DNA of 16,145 nt from Methylacidiphilum sp. (GTDB taxonomy: Bacteria > Verrucomicrobiota > Verrucomicrobiia > CAIQCK01), in NCBI GenBank assembly GCA_020718125.1, contig DYDC01000030.1:1-16145 (forward strand). Direction: 5' to 3'. Of this stretch, positions 1 through 7,575 are shown in pieces. A program made the position numbers and the translations under genes. The notes under the pieces were generated by a model. That model did not search any database. It was not told the origin of the DNA and was given only the letters and a program-made list of their open reading frames with translations. Each line of letters starts with the position of its first letter. Position 1 is the stretch's first letter.

Positions 1-2
1 TG

Positions 3-128
3 TTGTTACAACAACTGAAGCTGGCGTTGCCGGAGCAGCCGCCGCCGCGACTGAGAGCGGAGCGGAAACTGGATTTGCCGGTGGCCGGATGTAGTGAAGA
101 CCTTTCGGGGAGACCCCTCGAAAAATGA
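3..128 (+). CDS. Partial 3' end of an unidentified plus-strand gene, possibly a mobile-element protein
   Basis: A reading frame enters from the left edge, runs 41 codons and stops at TGA (126-128). The visible peptide is Leu- and Pro-rich, includes LKLALPEQPPPRLRAERKLD, and ends SGRPLEK. Its amino-acid make-up looks more protein-like than the minus-strand frame across the same bases, which is rich in Ser and Cys. It points toward the truncated methyltransferase fragment, and similarity to that family ends about 50 bases after this stop. That arrangement would fit the 3' end of a transposase or other mobile-element gene inserted in the methyltransferase. I do not recognise the protein family, and the frame could be fortuitous in such GC-rich DNA. 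Confidence 0.3.
   Translation: MLQQLKLALPEQPPPRLRAERKLDLPVAGCSEDLSGRPLEK
103..123. repeat. Hairpin at the end of the plus-strand partial frame
   Basis: TTTCGGGG (103-110) can pair with CCTCGAAA (116-123) as an 8-base stem with one G-T wobble and a 5-base loop. It overlaps the last codons of the plus-strand frame ending at 128. There is no T-run, so it is not a textbook terminator. It may be part of a mobile-element end. Confidence 0.35.
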
Positions 129-135
129 GGACTTT

Positions 136-164
136 TCGCGAGGCCGGAGCGAAACAGCTCGCGA
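136..164. repeat. 7-base inverted repeat near the presumed mobile-element boundary
   Basis: TCGCGAG (136-142) and CTCGCGA (158-164) are perfect reverse complements separated by 15 bases. A further CTTT/AAAG match flanks them imperfectly. The repeat sits between the plus-strand stop codon at 128 and the point near 179 where methyltransferase similarity ends, as expected of a structured element end or a transcription terminator. No T-run follows on either strand. Confidence 0.35.
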
Positions 165-178
165 GTATAGAAAGTTGG

Positions 179-463
179 GTTAATCCAGCCCTTGACCTGC
201 CGGCCGCCGGTGTCGAGGCCGAGTTCCTCGTCGTCGCGCTTTTCCTTCCGGGGCTCGTCAATGTGTTCGAGGGTCTGGAAGGGGAGGATGGCGGTGCAGA
301 CTTCGCGGGACTTGCCGTTCCAGACGAGTTCGACCTCGCGTTTGTCGGCGAAGAGGAGGAAGCGGTATTTCTCGGGCAGGGGTTTGCCCTGCTTGATAAG
401 CTCGATGAGGTCGCGCTTCTCGGCGTCGGTGAGGTCGTAGGATGAGGCGTCGTGGCGGGGCAT
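179..463 (-). pseudogene. Truncated N-terminus of a Mod-type (type III-like) adenine DNA methyltransferase
   Basis: From ATG at 461-463 the first ~95 residues read as the N-terminal region of large site-specific adenine methyltransferases that accompany type III-like restriction helicases. Recognisable stretches are LTDAEKRDLIELIKQGKPLP, EKYRFLLFADKREVELVWNG, FQTLEHIDEP and GRQVKGW. In the family as I recall it, KGWxN is followed by an xLIWGDN-type stretch and then the SAM-binding and catalytic motifs. Here KGWIN (residues 91-95) is followed by unrelated Ser- and Cys-rich sequence, although the frame stays open to the window edge. No catalytic DPPY-type motif is visible. The start lies 18 bases after the stop of the ATPase gene, in the same orientation, so it was probably the last gene of that operon. 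The likely reading is a gene cut by insertion or rearrangement. Family assignment is from memory of the motif pattern. Confidence 0.6.
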
Positions 464-481
464 GGGGTGAGAGGCGGGTGG

Positions 482-1675
482 TTAGGCCTTTTTCCATTCA
501 TCGCCAGGGATGATGCGGCGCATGAATTCGTTGAAGAGCGGAACGGTGAAGGCGGTGTCGCCGTGACTGGGACTCCAGACCATGCCTTTGGAAATCAACT
601 GGCCACGCGTGGGGGCGAGGTTGGTGACTTCTCGGCCAAGTTGGTCGGCAATGTCGCCCGATCGGTGGGGGCCGACACCCAACTCGGCCATGGCGCGCAG
701 GTAGCGTTTCTCAAGCGGGGTCAAGCGGTCAAAACGGACCCGGAAAAAGCTTTCGTCCAAAGCTGCAATGGCCGTCTTGGAGGCAGCCTCAACATCCTGA
801 AGTGTGATGGGAGATGCGGCTGCCGTGTCCCAAGCATGTTTGCCCCACTCCTGTAGAAAGTAGGGGTAGCCGTGTGTTTCCTGGAGAATGCGAGATAGTG
901 CGTCCGCATTGATTTTGACGCCTTGAGCCTCGGTGGGTTTGGAAATGGCGACCTCGGCTGCGGGTGGTGGCAAGGCTCCGATTTCAGGAAAATCGAAGAG
1001 ACGTTCAGCGTAGGACTTAGCCCGGCCCGTGCGCCCGCGAAGCTGGGGCAGGCCCGCGCCGATGAGCACGACGGGAAGCTGACGCTGGGCGCAACGATGC
1101 AAAGCGGTAATGAGCGCCGCCAGTTCCTCCTCGGGCACATACTGCAACTCATCAATAAACAGAGCCAAGGCGGTGCCGGCGTCTTGGGCAGCGTTACCGG
1201 CCGCTTCCAGCAGGGCCTGCAAGTCGTGCTCCAGATCGCCGTTGTCGGCAAGACCCGGCTCCGGCTCAAAGTCGAGGCCGACTTCGATGTCCTGGTATTT
1301 CACTTTCAGGGCCTTGGCGAAGCCAGCGAGACCGCGCAGCGCACGGGTGGCGTGCGCCTTGGCCTGCTCAAGGCGTGAGAGTCGGAGCAAGGCTTGCCGT
1401 AATTGAGGCGCGAGCAAAGCGGGCAGAGAGCGATTCTCCGGGGCCTCAATGCGCATCGTGTGGATGCCCGTGCTCTCGGCGTCATCGCGCATTCGGTCCA
1501 GCAACACGGTCTTGCCAACACCACGCAACCCCACCATCAAGATGCTTTTGGCGGAAGACCGGCGGCGAACCCTCTCGATGGCGACTCTAATGGCCTCGCG
1601 TAGCTCATCGCGACCTGCGAGTTCCGGCGGTTTCGTTCCGGCACCTGGTGCAAACGGGTTTGTTACAGGATTCAT
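482..1675 (-). CDS. AAA/STAND-type ATP-binding protein (397 aa) between restriction and methyltransferase genes
   Basis: The N-terminus (NPFAPGAGTKPPELAGRDEL) is typical of stand-alone AAA ATPases related to the Orc1/Cdc6-like and MalT/STAND groups. A Walker A motif GLRGVGKT lies at residues 49-56 and Walker B with acidic residues (LFIDELQ) at about 172-178. A sensor-1-like strand (VVLIGAGLP) follows at about 202-210. The C-terminal ~85 residues (from about 313) look like a winged-helix domain of the kind that binds DNA or acts as a lid. No membrane segment or nuclease motif is visible. The gene lies between the restriction helicase (stop at 1775) and the methyltransferase fragment (start at 463) in one orientation. 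A regulatory or energy-dependent partner role in the defence locus is an inference from position. The start ATG has no clear Shine-Dalgarno sequence but follows closely on an AT-rich promoter-like stretch. The exact function of this family is unknown to me. Confidence 0.8.
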   Translation of the reverse strand: MNPVTNPFAPGAGTKPPELAGRDELREAIRVAIERVRRRSSAKSILMVGLRGVGKTVLLDRMRDDAESTGIHTMRIEAPENRSLPALLAPQLRQALLRLSRLEQAKAHATRALRGLAGFAKALKVKYQDIEVGLDFEPEPGLADNGDLEHDLQALLEAAGNAAQDAGTALALFIDELQYVPEEELAALITALHRCAQRQLPVVLIGAGLPQLRGRTGRAKSYAERLFDFPEIGALPPPAAEVAISKPTEAQGVKINADALSRILQETHGYPYFLQEWGKHAWDTAAASPITLQDVEAASKTAIAALDESFFRVRFDRLTPLEKRYLRAMAELGVGPHRSGDIADQLGREVTNLAPTRGQLISKGMVWSPSHGDTAFTVPLFNEFMRRIIPGDEWKKA

Positions 1676-1684
1676 GAGGGAACA

Positions 1685-1741
1685 TTTATACAGAAGTTAG
1701 CTGATTTACAATGTTTTTATAAATCGGCTAAGGTCCGTCAA
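1685..1741 (-). promoter_or_regulatory. AT-rich promoter-like region ahead of the ATPase gene
   Basis: The 99-base gap between the restriction gene and the ATPase gene is strikingly AT-rich for this window. On the minus strand it offers TTGACG (1736-1741) and two TATAAA boxes (1716-1721 and 1685-1690), plus TTGTAA (1706-1711). Spacings are short (14 bases for TTGACG to the first TATAAA, 15 for TTGTAA to the second), so no pairing is ideal. Initiation from the second box would give an almost leaderless ATPase transcript, which fits the missing Shine-Dalgarno sequence. This suggests the ATPase and methyltransferase pair could be transcribed apart from the restriction gene. Confidence 0.35.
1697..1731. 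repeat. 12-base inverted repeat (operator- or hairpin-like) in the promoter gap
   Basis: TTAGCTGATTTA (1697-1708) and TAAATCGGCTAA (1720-1731) are inverted copies matching at 11 of 12 positions. The single mismatch (1702/1726) would be a G-U pair in RNA from one strand. The spacer is 11 bases. The repeat overlaps one of the candidate TATAAA boxes. It could be an operator for a dimeric regulator, or a stem-loop between the restriction and ATPase genes. No canonical T-run follows it on the minus strand. Confidence 0.6.
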
Positions 1742-1774
1742 ATTGGGAGCCGGCCGGGTTGATGGCCATGTGGA

Positions 1775-4486
1775 TCATTTCTTGTAATCGGTGAAGCTCG
1801 CGGCGAGCGCGGCAAAGGTCTTCGGCGGGTGTGTCTGGAAGCCGTTTTCATCCACGAAAACGAAATCGTAACGCTGGCCGTTTTCCTCGGCGGCGGTGGC
1901 GTCGGCGCACCATTGTCTGAGCCGGGCCATCTTCTGCGGCAGGTCGAGTTCCTGGCGGCCTTTGGTCTCGACGATCCAGACCAGCCCGTCTTTGGTGCGC
2001 ACGATGAAGTCGGGAATGTAGTTCGAGAGGTCTCCGTTGGTCTTCACGTAGTCGAGCTTGAAGCCGACGGCGAGATAATTCTTCGCGAACGCCTGCACGT
2101 CTGGCGCTTCCTCCAGAAAGGCGGCGAAACGGAGTTCAAAGCCGCCGGAGTTCGGCTCACCGACGACTTTGTTGAAGATGCTCTTCTCGGCGGTGAGGTA
2201 ACCCCGGTAGTCGGTGCGGAAAGGCCGCATCTCCTTCAAGCGGATGCGGTCCTCGATGCGGGTCGTGCCGGTTTCCTGGATTGTGAGCGCGTTGATGGCA
2301 GCCTTGAACGAGTCGTAAAGAATCTTGCCCGCGTCCGGCTCGGAGAGGTTGCGCAGCACGACGGGGTCTTCCATGTTGACGGGCGAGGGGCTGAAGAGAT
2401 GCTCGCGCATGAAATCTCGGACTTTCGGGTAGAGCACATCGTAGCCGCCGACGAGGCGGAGGTCTTTGAGCAGTTGCCGGGCAAAGAACGCGACCACGGA
2501 GCGGTAATCCGCCGGGCCGGCGCCGTCGAGTGTGATGGTGTGGTGAATCTCCGAGTCGAGCATCGTCTTGAAAACGATCTCGCGGGTTTCCTCGGGAGAG
2601 AAGGGTCTCAGCGGCAGACGCTGATTGCCGAACTTGGCGGGATCGAGCGCGTCGAGGTTTTTGAACTCTCTCTGGTAGCGGCGGCTGAGCTTCGGCAGGG
2701 GGATGTCGAGTTCGTCGAGGTTCTTCTCTTCGTTCTCCGCGTCCACCTCGACAATCAGCGAATCGTGGCGCGTCGTGCCGCCGCCCATCGGGACGTGCTC
2801 GAAGGTAACGCCTTCGGTTTGGATAGATTCGACGAACTCCATGAAGGCCGGCGTTCCCATGACAGAGACCGTTTCGCGAACGGCGTCGTTGCCGAAATAC
2901 ATCCGGCGCAAACCGCGGCCGATGGTCTGCTCCGGGAGAATGTCGCTGGCCGCGCTGAAGGCGCGCAAGCCAACGACGGTGGTGACGTTGCGCACGTCCC
3001 ATCCCTCTTTGAGCATGAGAACCGAGACGATGGCTTTGCAGGGCGAGGCCGGCAAATCAATCTCGTTGGCGGCTTTGCGGAGCACCTCAAGCTCCTCTTT
3101 GCTCTTTCCGCTGGCCGATTCCGAGATTTCGCCGTTGTTCTTGGTGTGGATGACCAGAACCGCGCCCTGCAACTCCGGGCAAATCTTCTGGAGATATTCG
3201 CCGACCTCGTCACAGTTGCGTGTGTCGTCCACCATCACAAACAAGACCGCCTTCTTGCCAAGTTGCTTGTGCTCCGCGTAACTCTTGCGCCATTCCTCGA
3301 TGCCGAGCTTGAGATAGTCATCGTATTTCTCGGTGAAGATGGCGCTTTTCCGCTCGCTGAGCTTTGCGCGGCTGGCGGCGTCGGGCAGGACAGGATGCTT
3401 GACGACGTTCTGATGGATCGCCTCGACGAGCGGGTAGTCGGAAACCGTTTGCACGAAAATCGCGCCGTTGTCATGTCGCGGCGTGGCAGTGACGTCCACC
3501 TGCAAGGCGAGGCGCCGATCTTTTTGCAGCATCCGGTGGTGGATGTCTTGAATGGACTTGAACCACGCCATGCGCGGGTCGTGGATGTGATGGGCTTCGT
3601 CGTTGAAGATGGCCAGCTCAACGACTTCCCGGATGATCTCGCCGAGATCGGTCTTGCTGTCGGTCGTCTTGCCGACGGGCTTCGCGCCGAACGGCGCGAG
3701 GAAATAATCCCGCAAGTCGTCGTCTTCGAGCGAGGGGTCGCGCACCTCGCCGAGGAAGACGCGGTGGATGTTCGTCAGGAAAAGATTCCCCGTGTCGCGG
3801 ACGATCCGAACGTCGTCTTGGATGTGGAGAGTGAGTTGGAAGTCGTCCCGCCAGTTGCGGCCCTCGTGGCCGTTGTGAGGGAGAATCGGGTCGTTGAAGA
3901 AAATCTTGAGGCCGTCGAAGTCGGCCCGAAGGCGGTCGAGCACGATGATGTTCGGCGCGATGACGAGGAAGTTCCGCGCCAGAGTGGAGTCGGCTTCGTA
4001 GAGCTTGTGGAAGAAGCTCCATGCGATGAGCAGCGAAAGGACTTTGGTCTTGCCCGCGCCGGTCGCCATCTTGAGAACGTAGCGCGGCCAATCCTCGGCG
4101 AACATTCCCGACGAGACAGCGCCCGAAGCATCGAAGCGGATGAGATCGTATTTGTCGCGAGCGCCGCGGACCTCGTAAAGCCAGATGACGGTCTCGACGG
4201 CTTCGCGCTGGGCGAAGTAGTAACGGAACGTGGATAGGGAACTGTCGGCGTTTTCCGTCAGGTGCCCGGTCTCAAACCAATGCCGGAGCAGGGCAACGGT
4301 AGCCGGCGAGGCGCCGGCATAGCCCTTGTTGCGCCACGCGTGGACCTCATTGCGGACTTTCGCAACGAGCGGCGGGAGCAGTTTTTCGTAGGCGGTGCTG
4401 CGGAGTGCCTCATCGGCAGGAAACCATCGGTGATCCGGTATCAGCGGCTCGTAGGGCGAAATCGGAAAGTGAGGATGCAGCACCAT
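1775..4486 (-). CDS. Type III-like restriction enzyme: DEAH helicase with C-terminal PD-(D/E)xK nuclease (903 aa)
   Basis: This is a superfamily 2 helicase fused to a nuclease, the Res-type subunit that translocates on and cleaves foreign DNA. Walker A is ATGAGKT (residues about 141-147), motif II is DEAH (296-299), motif III is TAT (333-335), a KEGWDVRNV motif lies at 493-501 and motif VI is GRGLRR (523-528). Near the C-terminus PDFIVRTKDGLVWIVETK gives the nuclease signature, with Asp826, Glu840 and Lys842 the likely catalytic residues. The N-terminus (LHPHFPISPYEPLIPDHRWF) matches what I recall of the BPTD_3080-type family of about 900 residues, which usually pairs with a Mod-like methyltransferase. 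No frameshift or missing motif is visible, so it looks intact even though its methyltransferase partner is broken. It starts 127 bases after nuoN and a small hairpin abuts the start codon. Recognition sequence cannot be told. Confidence 0.88.
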   Translation of the reverse strand: MVLHPHFPISPYEPLIPDHRWFPADEALRSTAYEKLLPPLVAKVRNEVHAWRNKGYAGASPATVALLRHWFETGHLTENADSSLSTFRYYFAQREAVETVIWLYEVRGARDKYDLIRFDASGAVSSGMFAEDWPRYVLKMATGAGKTKVLSLLIAWSFFHKLYEADSTLARNFLVIAPNIIVLDRLRADFDGLKIFFNDPILPHNGHEGRNWRDDFQLTLHIQDDVRIVRDTGNLFLTNIHRVFLGEVRDPSLEDDDLRDYFLAPFGAKPVGKTTDSKTDLGEIIREVVELAIFNDEAHHIHDPRMAWFKSIQDIHHRMLQKDRRLALQVDVTATPRHDNGAIFVQTVSDYPLVEAIHQNVVKHPVLPDAASRAKLSERKSAIFTEKYDDYLKLGIEEWRKSYAEHKQLGKKAVLFVMVDDTRNCDEVGEYLQKICPELQGAVLVIHTKNNGEISESASGKSKEELEVLRKAANEIDLPASPCKAIVSVLMLKEGWDVRNVTTVVGLRAFSAASDILPEQTIGRGLRRMYFGNDAVRETVSVMGTPAFMEFVESIQTEGVTFEHVPMGGGTTRHDSLIVEVDAENEEKNLDELDIPLPKLSRRYQREFKNLDALDPAKFGNQRLPLRPFSPEETREIVFKTMLDSEIHHTITLDGAGPADYRSVVAFFARQLLKDLRLVGGYDVLYPKVRDFMREHLFSPSPVNMEDPVVLRNLSEPDAGKILYDSFKAAINALTIQETGTTRIEDRIRLKEMRPFRTDYRGYLTAEKSIFNKVVGEPNSGGFELRFAAFLEEAPDVQAFAKNYLAVGFKLDYVKTNGDLSNYIPDFIVRTKDGLVWIVETKGRQELDLPQKMARLRQWCADATAAEENGQRYDFVFVDENGFQTHPPKTFAALAASFTDYKK

Positions 4487-4508
4487 CGGCTTCTTTTACC
4501 CGAAGCCG
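4487..4508. repeat. Hairpin immediately upstream of the restriction gene start codon
   Basis: CGGCTTC (4487-4493) and GAAGCCG (4502-4508) are perfect 7-base inverted repeats with an 8-base spacer. On the minus strand the stem ends directly against the ATG of the restriction gene, where a ribosome binding site would sit. Folding could limit translation of this potentially toxic enzyme. No good Shine-Dalgarno sequence is seen there. Confidence 0.45.
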
Positions 4509-4568
4509 CGCAGTCTGGCAAAGCCTTTGGCAGCGTCAACGGCAGCCAGCGGGACACGGAGAAGTTGC

Positions 4569-4586
4569 TGCGCGATGAATCGCGCA
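4569..4586. repeat. GC-rich hairpin 27 bases downstream of nuoN
   Basis: TGCGCGA (4569-4575) and TCGCGCA (4580-4586) form a perfect 7-base stem with a 4-base loop, in the 127-base gap between nuoN and the restriction gene. It may help end or stabilise the nuo transcript. It lacks the T-run of an intrinsic terminator in the minus-strand direction, so read-through into the restriction gene cannot be excluded. Confidence 0.35.
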
Positions 4587-4613
4587 ACTCACGGCCAGGA
4601 GGAAAAGTTCGCC

Positions 4614-6080
4614 CTACGGGTTCTGCTTGAGCGCCGCGGTCAACGGCGGCGGCGTCTGTGGCAGGGGTTGGCTCACACAGGGGATCGAGGCGGAGAGGGT
4701 GTTGATGACGCGGCCGGGGACGATGCCGAGGGCGAGTATGCCGGTGATGAGCAGGACGCAGAGCGCGCGGGTGGGCCAATCCAAGCGGATGGGCGGCTGG
4801 TCGCCGGCGTCGCGGAAGCAGGCCTCGCGGACGACGCAGAGATAGTAGTAGATGGCGATGGCGGCGTTGACCACGGCGATGATGACCAGGGCGAGGTAGC
4901 CCTTGGCCAGCGCGGCGGACAGCAACGTCAGTTTGCCCATGAACCCGACGAAGGGCGGGATGCCGGCGAGGGCGAAGATGCCGACGAGGAGCGTCAGGGC
5001 CAGCAGCGGCGAGCGGCGGTGCAGTCCGGCCAGTTCCTCCATCGAGACGTTGACGCCGTCGCGGGAGACTTTGCAGATCACGACGAAGCACGCCAGGACC
5101 ATGAACAGGTAGCCGACGATGTAGTAGAGCGCGGCGGCGTAGCCCGTCCCGTCGAGGGTGACGAAGCCGATGAGGGCGTAACCGGCGTGGGCGATGCCCG
5201 AAAACCCCAGCAGTCGCTTGAGGTCCTTCTGCACCAGCGCGATGAGGTTGCCGTAGAACATGGAGGCGGCGGCGAGGCAGGCGAGCAGGTTCGCGATGGT
5301 CTGGTTGTCCGGCGACGCCAGCGAAACGAACCGCACGAGGACGGCCACCGCGCCGACCTTCGGCAGGGAGGCGATCAGGCCGGCGGTTTCGTTGGACGCG
5401 CCCTGATAGACATCGGGCGTCCAGAAATGGAAGGGGAACACCGCGAGCTTGTAGTAAAGCCCGCAGAAGGTCATCGCCAGTCCGGTGATGGCCAGCGGCG
5501 AATGGATCACCGGCTGGAGTTTCACCATCATCTGCGGCAGCGAGGTGGTGCCCGTCAGGCCGTAGAGGTAGCTCATGCCGAAGAACATGATGCCGTTGGC
5601 GGCCACGCCGAACATGATGTATTTGATGGCCGACTCCATCTGGACGCGCTGGCCTTCGCGTTCGCGGCGCATCGGCACCAGCAGGTAGAGCGGGAAGGAG
5701 GAGAGTTCGAGCGCCACGACGAGTGTGATGATGTCCACGCAGCTCACGAGCATGAGGAGTCCGCTGACGCTTATCGTCAGGAGGAGGAAATACTCCGGCT
5801 TGATCTCGTCGAGGATGTCGGTGAGCTGGCCGCTGAGGAGCGCGACGAGCGTGAAGCCGCAGGCGAGGACGAGCTTCAACGCCTGGGAGAACAGGTCCAC
5901 CCGATACGCGCCGTCGAAGAGCACGGCTTCCTGTCCCAAACAGAAGGCGCAAGCGACCGTGGTCGCCAGCGCCGTGGCCAGCGCGGCAAGCCGGGCTTGT
6001 CCGGCGCGGCTCTCGCCCAAGCAGATCACAAACAGCGCGAGCGCGCCGGCGAGCAGGATGAGTTCGGGAAGAAAGGCCAT
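4614..6080 (-). CDS. nuoN: NADH-quinone oxidoreductase (complex I) subunit N
   Basis: This is an antiporter-like membrane subunit of complex I, one of the proton-translocating units of the membrane arm. It has 488 residues and many hydrophobic helices, a normal length for NuoN. Key charged residues are visible: the TM5 Glu (ALELSSFPLY, Glu125), the TM7 Lys (LYYKLAVFPFHFWTPDVYQG, Lys211), the TM8 Lys (LPKVGA, Lys241) and a TM12 Lys in PPFVGFMGK. The motif FPFHFWTPDVYQGA is typical of NuoN. The C-terminus ends in a Pro-rich tail. The gene starts 7 bases after nuoM and is the last of the operon. The start ATG at 6078-6080 gives the expected hydrophobic N-terminus (MAFLPELILLAG). Confidence 0.95.
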   Translation of the reverse strand: MAFLPELILLAGALALFVICLGESRAGQARLAALATALATTVACAFCLGQEAVLFDGAYRVDLFSQALKLVLACGFTLVALLSGQLTDILDEIKPEYFLLLTISVSGLLMLVSCVDIITLVVALELSSFPLYLLVPMRREREGQRVQMESAIKYIMFGVAANGIMFFGMSYLYGLTGTTSLPQMMVKLQPVIHSPLAITGLAMTFCGLYYKLAVFPFHFWTPDVYQGASNETAGLIASLPKVGAVAVLVRFVSLASPDNQTIANLLACLAAASMFYGNLIALVQKDLKRLLGFSGIAHAGYALIGFVTLDGTGYAAALYYIVGYLFMVLACFVVICKVSRDGVNVSMEELAGLHRRSPLLALTLLVGIFALAGIPPFVGFMGKLTLLSAALAKGYLALVIIAVVNAAIAIYYYLCVVREACFRDAGDQPPIRLDWPTRALCVLLITGILALGIVPGRVINTLSASIPCVSQPLPQTPPPLTAALKQNP

Positions 6081-6087
6081 GAGTCGT

Positions 6088-7563
6088 TCATTTCACTTGT
6101 TCAAGGAGACGTTGCACGCTGGCGTGCATCACGCGGGTGAAAGGCTGCGGCTGAAGCCCGATCCAAAACACGAAGACCAGCAGCGGCGTGAGCGTGAGGA
6201 TTTCGCGCACGTTCAGGTCCGTCAGGTGAGACTGGTCGGGGTTGTTCGCGCCGCCCCAGGCGACCTTTTGCAGCATGCGCAGCATGTAGGCGGCGGCAAT
6301 GACCACGCCGGGCACGGCGCACACGACCATCGTCTTGGAGACGGCAAAGCCGCCGCAGAGGACGAGGAATTCGCCGATGAAACTGTTCGTGCCGGGGAAG
6401 GCCAGCGAGGAGAGCGAGAACACGCCCACGAACATCGCGAAGACGGGCATGTATTTGCCGAGGCCGGCGGCCTCGCCCAGGTCGCGCGTGTGCAGCCGCT
6501 CGTAGATGATGCCGACGATGATGAACAACGCGCCGGTGGTGACGCCGTGGTTGATCATCTGGAGGATGGCGCCTTCGACGCCGGCCATGTTCAGCGCGAA
6601 GATGCCCAACGTGGCGAAACCCATGTGGCTGACGCTGGAATACGCCACGAGTTTCTTGAGATCGTTTTGGGCGAGCGCGGTCAGGCCGCCGTAGAGGATG
6701 GCGACGACCGACAGGCACAGGATGTAGGGCATGAAAACATGCGTGGCGTGGGGCGTGATGGGCAGGGAGAACCGCAGGAAACCGTAGGTTCCCATCTTCA
6801 ACAGGATGCTGGCGAGCAGCACGCTGCCGGCGGTGGGTGCTTCGACGTGGGCCGCCGGCAGCCACGTGTGGAACGGGAACATCGGCACCTTGATGGCGAA
6901 CGAGATGAAGAACGCCAGGAAGATCCAGCATTGGAACTCGGGAGCGAAACCGCGGCCCATCATGTCGGGGATGCTGAAGCTGCCGACTTTGAGGTGGAGC
7001 GCGATGATGGCCACCAGCAGCAGCACCGAGCCGGACATGGTGTAGATGAAGAACTTGAGCGAGGCGTAGATGCGGCGCGGGCCGCCCCAGATGCCGATGA
7101 GCAGCGCCATCGGGATCAGCATCGCCTCCCAGAAGACGAAGAAGAGGATGAAATCGAGCGCGCAGAACACGCCGATCATGGCCGTCTCCATGATCAGGAG
7201 GCAGATCATGAATTCCTTCGCGCGCGTCTGGATGTAGCGCCACGAGCAGAGCACGCACAACGGCATGATGAGCGTCGTCAGCAGCACCAGCAACAAACTG
7301 ATCCCGTCCACGCCGAGCGAGTAATTGATTTTGAGAGCGGGAATCCACGACGCGTGTTCGACAAACTGGAAGTCCGCCGTGGTGCAGTCGAATCGCCCGT
7401 AGAGCGGCAGTGAGAACAGCGCGATGGCCGTCGTGGCCAGCAGCGTCCACCAGCGCAGGAGGTTCTCGCTGCGGATCGCCGCCGTGACAACGGCCGCGGC
7501 CAGCGGGCTGAAGATCAGCACGCTCAGGATCGGAAAGCTGTCGTTGTGGTTGGGGACGGTCAT
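6088..7563 (-). CDS. nuoM: NADH-quinone oxidoreductase (complex I) subunit M
   Basis: This 491-residue antiporter-like subunit of the complex I membrane arm has a length usual for NuoM. Diagnostic residues are present: TM5 Glu146 (FFVFWEAMLIPM), TM7 Lys225 (AIKVPMFPFHTWLPAAHVEA), TM8 Lys256 (LLKMGTYGFLRF) and TM12 Glu398 (NSFIGEFLVL). A terminal Glu in TM12, in place of Lys, distinguishes NuoM from NuoL. The sequence PFHTWLPAAHVEAPTAGSV is a NuoM hallmark. It lies 12 bases after the NuoL-like antiporter gene and 7 bases before nuoN, in the canonical M-N order. Nothing is missing, so this subunit should be functional. Confidence 0.96.
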   Translation of the reverse strand: MTVPNHNDSFPILSVLIFSPLAAAVVTAAIRSENLLRWWTLLATTAIALFSLPLYGRFDCTTADFQFVEHASWIPALKINYSLGVDGISLLLVLLTTLIMPLCVLCSWRYIQTRAKEFMICLLIMETAMIGVFCALDFILFFVFWEAMLIPMALLIGIWGGPRRIYASLKFFIYTMSGSVLLLVAIIALHLKVGSFSIPDMMGRGFAPEFQCWIFLAFFISFAIKVPMFPFHTWLPAAHVEAPTAGSVLLASILLKMGTYGFLRFSLPITPHATHVFMPYILCLSVVAILYGGLTALAQNDLKKLVAYSSVSHMGFATLGIFALNMAGVEGAILQMINHGVTTGALFIIVGIIYERLHTRDLGEAAGLGKYMPVFAMFVGVFSLSSLAFPGTNSFIGEFLVLCGGFAVSKTMVVCAVPGVVIAAAYMLRMLQKVAWGGANNPDQSHLTDLNVREILTLTPLLVFVFWIGLQPQPFTRVMHASVQRLLEQVK

Positions 7564-7575
7564 GGCGTGAAAGCG

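Noticed and set aside
1829..4237. Long plus-strand open frame of 802 codons opposite the restriction gene
   Set aside because: It mirrors a gene with clear helicase and nuclease motifs. Its composition (Glu-, Asp-, Val- and Arg-rich, no domains) is typical of an antisense frame kept open by high-GC codon use.
4569..4586. Intrinsic terminator after nuoN
   Set aside because: The stem is good, but no T-run follows on the minus strand, so it is listed only as a hairpin.
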